Assembly (NCBI GenBank): GCA_015478765.1 | Contig: JADMKR010000263.1 | Coordinates: forward strand, 1 to 9,230 | Length of the DNA: 9,230 bases | Reading direction: 5' to 3' | From: Flavobacterium sp. | Lineage (GTDB): Bacteria > Bacteroidota > Bacteroidia > Flavobacteriales > Flavobacteriaceae | Shown: in pieces, positions 4,904 through 9,230 of the stretch | How the letters are laid out: each line of letters starts with the position of its first letter | Position numbering within the stretch: position 1 is the stretch's first letter | The notes under the pieces: model-generated | What the model was told of the DNA's origin: nothing | What the model saw: only the letters and a program-made list of their open reading frames with translations | Databases searched by the model: none | Position numbers and translations under genes: made by a program

Positions 4904-6019
4904 ATGAAATACACAACACGACAAAAAGCAATCTTACTACTTTCAGACGGAACGATTTTCTACGGTAAATCAATCGGCATCGAAGGCACCGTGTTTGGTG
5001 AAGTATGCTTTAACACCGGAATGACAGGCTATCAGGAAATATTTACCGATCCGTCTTATTTTGGACAAATCATGGTCGCCACCAACGCGCACATTGGTAA
5101 CTACGGCGTTAACGATGTGGATATCGAAGCTGATAAGATCATGATCAGCGGACTCGTGTGCAAAAACTTCTCTTTCAATCACTCACGTACAAACTCAACA
5201 AGCCTTGAGGAATATTTCCAGCAACAAAACCTGGTCTGCATTTCAGATGTTGATACGCGCGCCTTGGTAAGTTATATCCGTGATAACGGAGCGATGAACG
5301 CCGTAATTTCAACAGATGGAAAATCGGTTGATGAATTGCGTGGCTTACTTAAATCGGCACCCGACATGAAAGGCCTTGAGCTGGCTTCGAAAGTTTCTAC
5401 GACCGAACCATATTACATCGGCGAAGAATCGGCAACCTATCGAATCGCAGCACTTGACCTCGGAATCAAAAAAAATATCCTTCGCAATCTCGCCAAACGC
5501 GACTGCTATATAAAAGTGTTTCCTTTCGACACAAGTTATGAGGAAATGAAAGCCTTCAATCCGCACGGGTTCTTCCTATCAAACGGGCCTGGCGATCCCG
5601 AACCGCTTTTGGTCGCTCAGGAAGCCGCCAAGAAAATGCTGCAGCATAACGATCCGGTTTTTGGAATTTGCCTCGGCCACCAGATTTTAGCGCTTGCCAA
5701 TGGCATCCCGACATACAAAATGTTTAACGGACACCGCGGCATCAATCATCCGGTGAAAAATATTTTAACAGGAGAAGGTGAGATCACATCTCAAAACCAC
5801 GGCTTCGCAGTTAAAAAATCCGATCTCGAAAACAACCCCGATTTTGAGATCACGCACCTGCACATCAACGATGAAACGGTTGCCGGCATGCGCATGAAAA
5901 ACAAAAATGCGTTTTCGGTACAATACCATCCGGAGGCGAGCCCGGGTCCGCATGATTCGAGTTATTTATTCGATCAGTTTATAGAAAATATCAAGCAAGG
6001 TCACACGAGCACAAGATAA
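4904..6019 (+). CDS. carA: Carbamoyl-phosphate synthase small (glutaminase) subunit
   Basis: CarA hydrolyses glutamine and passes ammonia to CarB, which makes carbamoyl phosphate for arginine and pyrimidine synthesis in the cytoplasm. The 371-residue length is typical. The N-terminal CPSase small-chain domain (about 8-140) contains FNTGMTGYQEIFTDPSYFGQ (36-55) and DVDTRALVSYIRDNGAMNAV (115-134). The class I glutamine amidotransferase domain (about 180-362) has FFLSNGPGDPEP (223-234), the nucleophile elbow GICLGHQ with Cys256 (254-260), and the catalytic His342 and Glu344 in QYHPEASPGPHDS (340-352). All catalytic residues are intact. The ATG at 4904 gives the expected short lead-in (MKYTTRQKAILLLSDGTIFYG) and directly follows a 7-bp repeat. 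carB is not adjacent. A bidirectional terminator follows 30 bases after the stop. Confidence 0.97.
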   Translation: MKYTTRQKAILLLSDGTIFYGKSIGIEGTVFGEVCFNTGMTGYQEIFTDPSYFGQIMVATNAHIGNYGVNDVDIEADKIMISGLVCKNFSFNHSRTNSTSLEEYFQQQNLVCISDVDTRALVSYIRDNGAMNAVISTDGKSVDELRGLLKSAPDMKGLELASKVSTTEPYYIGEESATYRIAALDLGIKKNILRNLAKRDCYIKVFPFDTSYEEMKAFNPHGFFLSNGPGDPEPLLVAQEAAKKMLQHNDPVFGICLGHQILALANGIPTYKMFNGHRGINHPVKNILTGEGEITSQNHGFAVKKSDLENNPDFEITHLHINDETVAGMRMKNKNAFSVQYHPEASPGPHDSSYLFDQFIENIKQGHTSTR

Positions 6020-6049
6020 ACGAATATAGAGCACAAATTTTTTCGATGC

Positions 6050-6091
6050 TTAAAACAAAAAAACCTGTACTTACAGGTTTTTTTGTTTTAA
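6050..6091. terminator. Bidirectional intrinsic terminator between carA and the convergent T9SS gene
   Basis: Two perfectly complementary 20-base arms (6050-6069 and 6072-6091) surround a CT centre. The core is CCTGTA/TACAGG, flanked by AAAACAAAAAAA on one side and TTTTTTTGTTTT on the other. The GC-containing stem followed by a T tract is present on both strands, so it can end carA transcription rightward and transcripts of the convergent gene leftward. Confidence 0.9.
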
Positions 6092-6236
6092 CGAATTATG
6101 AGATGTAAAATCTGCGGTCGATACGTTTCAACTGTTCGTTAACAAATTTCAAAACCCTTAACATAGGATTTACTGACTGGTCTCTACATAAAATTTATTC
6201 AACCTCGATAGTTGTCTACTCGGGGATATTCCGTTT
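6092..6236. other. Short convergent intergenic region, nothing further recognised
   Basis: This stretch lies between the shared terminator and the stop of the T9SS gene. A weak 5-bp pairing CCTCG/CGGGG (near 6203-6226) is visible but has no T tract. No gene, RNA or repeat is supported. Confidence 0.5.
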
Positions 6237-9230
6237 TTACCTTTTTATAATTTTGACCGTTGAAAGATCGTAATCACATAATATTTTTAGCAAATATATA
6301 CCCGCTGGTTGTGCAGTAAGATCCAATTGAGTTTCTATCCCGTCGATAATTTTTGTTTGTAAAAGACGTCCTTTTATATCGTATACGGCAATTTGATTTA
6401 TCAAACTTTCGCTTTGCACTATAACTTGTCCATTAGTCGGGTTTGGATAAATGGAGACATTGCTATTTGTAAGTTGTTCCTCAACTGTCAAAGTTTGAAA
6501 TGATGAGATTTCGTTATTAGTAATGATTGCAGAATTATAATCAAAATAAATTTCCGCTTGATTTGCGAAAGTATCATTTTCGGTTAAAACATCTTTAAGT
6601 TTAATCTTAAAGCAGACATAGCCTCTATTTTGATCTTCGGTAAAGGGCAAGTTAATTTGATCGAATATAAAATTTACTTCATTATCAATAATTCGAGTAA
6701 CAAATAAATGACTGCCGTTGAGTGGCACCAAAGTTTCAACATCAAATTTCGTTACATCTATGTAATCGGTAATAACAACTCTTTCGGCATTGCCATTTCC
6801 TGTGTTCTCAAATCTGATTACGTAATGCACGTATTCGCCAATTAATTCTGTGCTAACTGTTTGTCCTTCCAAACAAGTTTTGTCATTTGGATCGTATGCA
6901 TTTTCGACAACTTGGTTTAATTGACTTGTATTATTTAATACGTTCTGATCCTCGCCAATTGATGAGAAAGTTGCCGAAATATTTAAAATATCTCCCCCGT
7001 TGACAGCAGGTGTTTCCGTAGGAGAATTGATATTGAAAACCAAAGAAGCCATACGCATTTCCATCGGTAGTAAGTTCGAAAAAGTGAAATTTAATGAATT
7101 ACTATCGCTGTCCGAGGGTGTGGGAACAGAAGAAACCAATTCCATTAAAGTTGCAGGGTAATTAAAATTGAGGGTGCCGTTTGATACCTGATTTCCAATA
7201 TTCTTATAAATTATTTTATACTCGGCGTCAAATCCTGGCCTTGCAGAAGTTGTCGGGATCAAAACGACCTCTAAATCTTGATGGACACCGATTGGTACAA
7301 CACAAAAATTTTGATTTATCGGAGATATATCTTGAGGAAATGTAACTTGAATAGATGTCGGGGAAACTGTAAAATAGTTTGGATTTCCTACATGTGGAGT
7401 TATTGTGTAATCACCAGCTAATAAGCTTGTGTTAAATGCTCCTGAAACGTTGGTAATATAATTAAACGTATCGGTGCCATTGGAGATTTCGAATCGTAGA
7501 TTGGGAAACGCAGGATCATCGTTAGTACAACCATTTAGGTTGATATCCAACTTGTTTTCGCCCTGTAGGAAATAGCGTTTCTCGCCTTGAAGAATTGCCA
7601 AATTCCCGACAGGCTGCGCATCAAAAAATTCGCCTGAACCGCCAATTGCTATTCTGCCATCAGACAGAAATTTTATAACGCTTGGACTAACCCCTGAAAA
7701 TGTCTTGAGTTCAAATGATGGGTCAAGTGTTCCATTTTCAGTGTATCGTACTAAATTTCGATCGGGATTAATGAATATTATTTTATTATCAGCCTGGATT
7801 AAGAAAGCATTTTGATGTATAGTTTGGACAATGCTTGTTTCCAAATTTCCATCGCTGCTCATTCTTGCAAATTCATACGGTGGCGAAGCGCCTGTTTGGC
7901 GTAAGCTCACAATTTTTCCATCATTTCGGACCTCGAAATTTTCAACAAATTGATTACTAAGATTAAAAGTATTATCAGGAATTCCATTACTGTCATATTT
8001 TCTAAAGTTATTTCCACTCGCATATTGTCCATTTACCAGGACCTTATCGTCGGGAAGAACTTTGAATTTTTTGAATTGCGAACTTACATAACTTGGTCCG
8101 TAGGTTGGATCTGCGTCATAATTACTGTCGAGGCGAATCACCTTCGAATTTGTTGTGGAACCGGCCAAAAATGCCATATTTCCGTAAATTAACGGCCTCC
8201 CGTCAGATTGTAATTCGATGTGAAAATCTCTACCCATTAACGACTCAGGATACGCTTTAAAAATGGTTCCGTCGGAATTTAAAACCATAAGAGACTTTGA
8301 ACTAACGCCGTTTGGTCCCTCGTAATCAAAATGCCCGGCAATTAGTAGTTTACCGTCAGGCATAGCCTTAATTGCGTCAATACTATTCGGCGACATTCCA
8401 AGACTCGTCACCGCAACCTCCCCTAAATTGGAAAGAAATGGCTCGTCGATGGTACCATCCGGATGCAGTCTGATAAAGCATGCTCTGGTTTCTATGCCAT
8501 TATAAGAGGAAAAGCCACCCCCGATGAGCAATTTACCGTCAGCCTGCTCTTCAATCACTGAGACGTTGCCAATAAATCCTTTGCATGGATTATCGAACGA
8601 TTGGTCATAGGATCCATTTGCATTATAGCGTCCAAATCTTTTGATTAAGACATTATTTCGCCGGAAAAAAGTGGATCTAGACAAATAAAATTTATCATTA
8701 GGTAAAACCTCAAGCAATAGCGATGAATTTGAACTACTTCCAAAATCCCCATGTTCAAAGGTTGTGTCAATTTCGCCATTTGGCAGAAGGCGCTTGACAA
8801 AAAAATCTGGCCATGTACCATCGACAATTTGATTTCCCGCAACGATTAATTTATTATCAGATTGCATTGCCATTGATGTAATTCCAAATCCACTTGGCAT
8901 GAGTGGAAAATCACTCGCTACGCTACCATCTGCGTAAAACTTAATTATTTTACCAGCATGATAGACATCGTTGTATTGAAATGCGCCCAAGAAATAAAAC
9001 TCAGTGTTTGAGATACCAATAATATCATACGGCTCACCTAACGTATTAATTGGCTGAAATGTTGCATTAACAGTTCCATCTGTATTTACACGGATAAGCC
9101 GAGGACTTGCATTAGCGCGATACATAAACACTGTTCCGTCCGGCATAAAATAGGCGTCGTGGTAAGAGATACTTGTATAATTGAACGTCGTATCGATGCT
9201 GCCATCTAAATTCAGTCTGAAGATGGTTTT
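6237..9230 (-). CDS. Large T9SS-sorted protein with delta-60 (beta-propeller-type) repeats; 5' end outside window
   Basis: The frame runs from the right edge (9230) to a stop at 6237-6239, giving 997 visible residues. The ATG at 9146 is internal: the 28 codons before it stay open and encode another repeat (RLNLDGSIDTTFN), so the true start lies outside. About 11 delta-60-type repeats fill roughly visible residues 1-550. Each alternates an xxDGKLLIGG strand with an RLxxDGTxDxTF strand, for example IRVNTDGTVNATF and VRYTENGTLDPSF; such repeats are predicted to form beta-propeller blades. A linker/beta-sandwich region with LDINLNGCTNDDPAFPNLRF follows (about 560-645), then a conserved region with YDPNDKTCLEG and NQAEIYFDYNSAIITN (about 650-915), which I recall as DUF7619-like. 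The end (about 922-997) is a type A T9SS sorting domain: NVSIYPNPTNG, IAVYDIKGRLL, PAGIYLLKI and a basic KIIKR terminus. Secretion to the surface or medium is expected. Ligand and function are unknown. Confidence 0.93.
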   Translation of the reverse strand, partial: KTIFRLNLDGSIDTTFNYTSISYHDAYFMPDGTVFMYRANASPRLIRVNTDGTVNATFQPINTLGEPYDIIGISNTEFYFLGAFQYNDVYHAGKIIKFYADGSVASDFPLMPSGFGITSMAMQSDNKLIVAGNQIVDGTWPDFFVKRLLPNGEIDTTFEHGDFGSSSNSSLLLEVLPNDKFYLSRSTFFRRNNVLIKRFGRYNANGSYDQSFDNPCKGFIGNVSVIEEQADGKLLIGGGFSSYNGIETRACFIRLHPDGTIDEPFLSNLGEVAVTSLGMSPNSIDAIKAMPDGKLLIAGHFDYEGPNGVSSKSLMVLNSDGTIFKAYPESLMGRDFHIELQSDGRPLIYGNMAFLAGSTTNSKVIRLDSNYDADPTYGPSYVSSQFKKFKVLPDDKVLVNGQYASGNNFRKYDSNGIPDNTFNLSNQFVENFEVRNDGKIVSLRQTGASPPYEFARMSSDGNLETSIVQTIHQNAFLIQADNKIIFINPDRNLVRYTENGTLDPSFELKTFSGVSPSVIKFLSDGRIAIGGSGEFFDAQPVGNLAILQGEKRYFLQGENKLDINLNGCTNDDPAFPNLRFEISNGTDTFNYITNVSGAFNTSLLAGDYTITPHVGNPNYFTVSPTSIQVTFPQDISPINQNFCVVPIGVHQDLEVVLIPTTSARPGFDAEYKIIYKNIGNQVSNGTLNFNYPATLMELVSSVPTPSDSDSNSLNFTFSNLLPMEMRMASLVFNINSPTETPAVNGGDILNISATFSSIGEDQNVLNNTSQLNQVVENAYDPNDKTCLEGQTVSTELIGEYVHYVIRFENTGNGNAERVVITDYIDVTKFDVETLVPLNGSHLFVTRIIDNEVNFIFDQINLPFTEDQNRGYVCFKIKLKDVLTENDTFANQAEIYFDYNSAIITNNEISSFQTLTVEEQLTNSNVSIYPNPTNGQVIVQSESLINQIAVYDIKGRLLQTKIIDGIETQLDLTAQPAGIYLLKILCDYDLSTVKIIKR

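Noticed and set aside
6237..9146. A complete gene starting at the ATG at 9146
   Set aside because: The reading frame stays open to 9230 and encodes another delta-60-type repeat. No signal peptide follows the ATG, although a T9SS substrate needs one.

Overview
The window looks like part of a Flavobacteriaceae chromosome, probably Flavobacterium or a close relative. The evidence is the rpsM-rpsK-rpsD-rpoA-rplQ order followed by carA, gene starts with A-rich leaders and no obvious Shine-Dalgarno sequence, TAnnTTTG-type -7 promoter elements, and a large protein with a type IX secretion (T9SS) C-terminal sorting domain. This is inferred from the sequence alone; no database search was run.

Layout. 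Positions 1-2967 are the end of the ribosomal alpha operon on the + strand: rpsM (5' part missing), rpsK, rpsD, rpoA and rplQ. It closes with a strong intrinsic terminator at 2987-3021. The 93-bp rpsK-rpsD gap holds a long imperfect hairpin that is a good candidate for an S4-responsive leader. Positions 3022-4903 are an accessory-looking stretch. It contains a lipoprotein serine hydrolase of the beta-lactamase/6-aminohexanoate-dimer-hydrolase type on the - strand (3306-4406), with several unrelated small palindromic or degenerate repeat elements on both sides. Positions 4904-6019 are carA, the glutaminase subunit of carbamoyl-phosphate synthetase; its start codon is abutted by a heptamer repeat. 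A bidirectional terminator at 6050-6091 separates it from the convergent last gene. Positions 6237-9230 (- strand, running off the right edge) encode a large surface or secreted protein with delta-60-type repeats, a conserved C-terminal region and a T9SS type A sorting domain.

How the genes work together. The first five genes supply 30S proteins S13, S11 and S4, RNA polymerase alpha and 50S L17, and are probably co-transcribed under ribosomal autogenous control. CarA acts in arginine and pyrimidine synthesis, with a CarB encoded elsewhere. The serine hydrolase and the T9SS protein have no visible functional link to these housekeeping genes and look like lineage-specific additions.

I do not see a clear new multi-gene system. 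The most interesting material is non-coding: the pre-rpsD hairpin, the nested palindrome behind rplQ, the degenerate repeat ladder before carA and the 7-bp repeat running exactly into the carA start codon.
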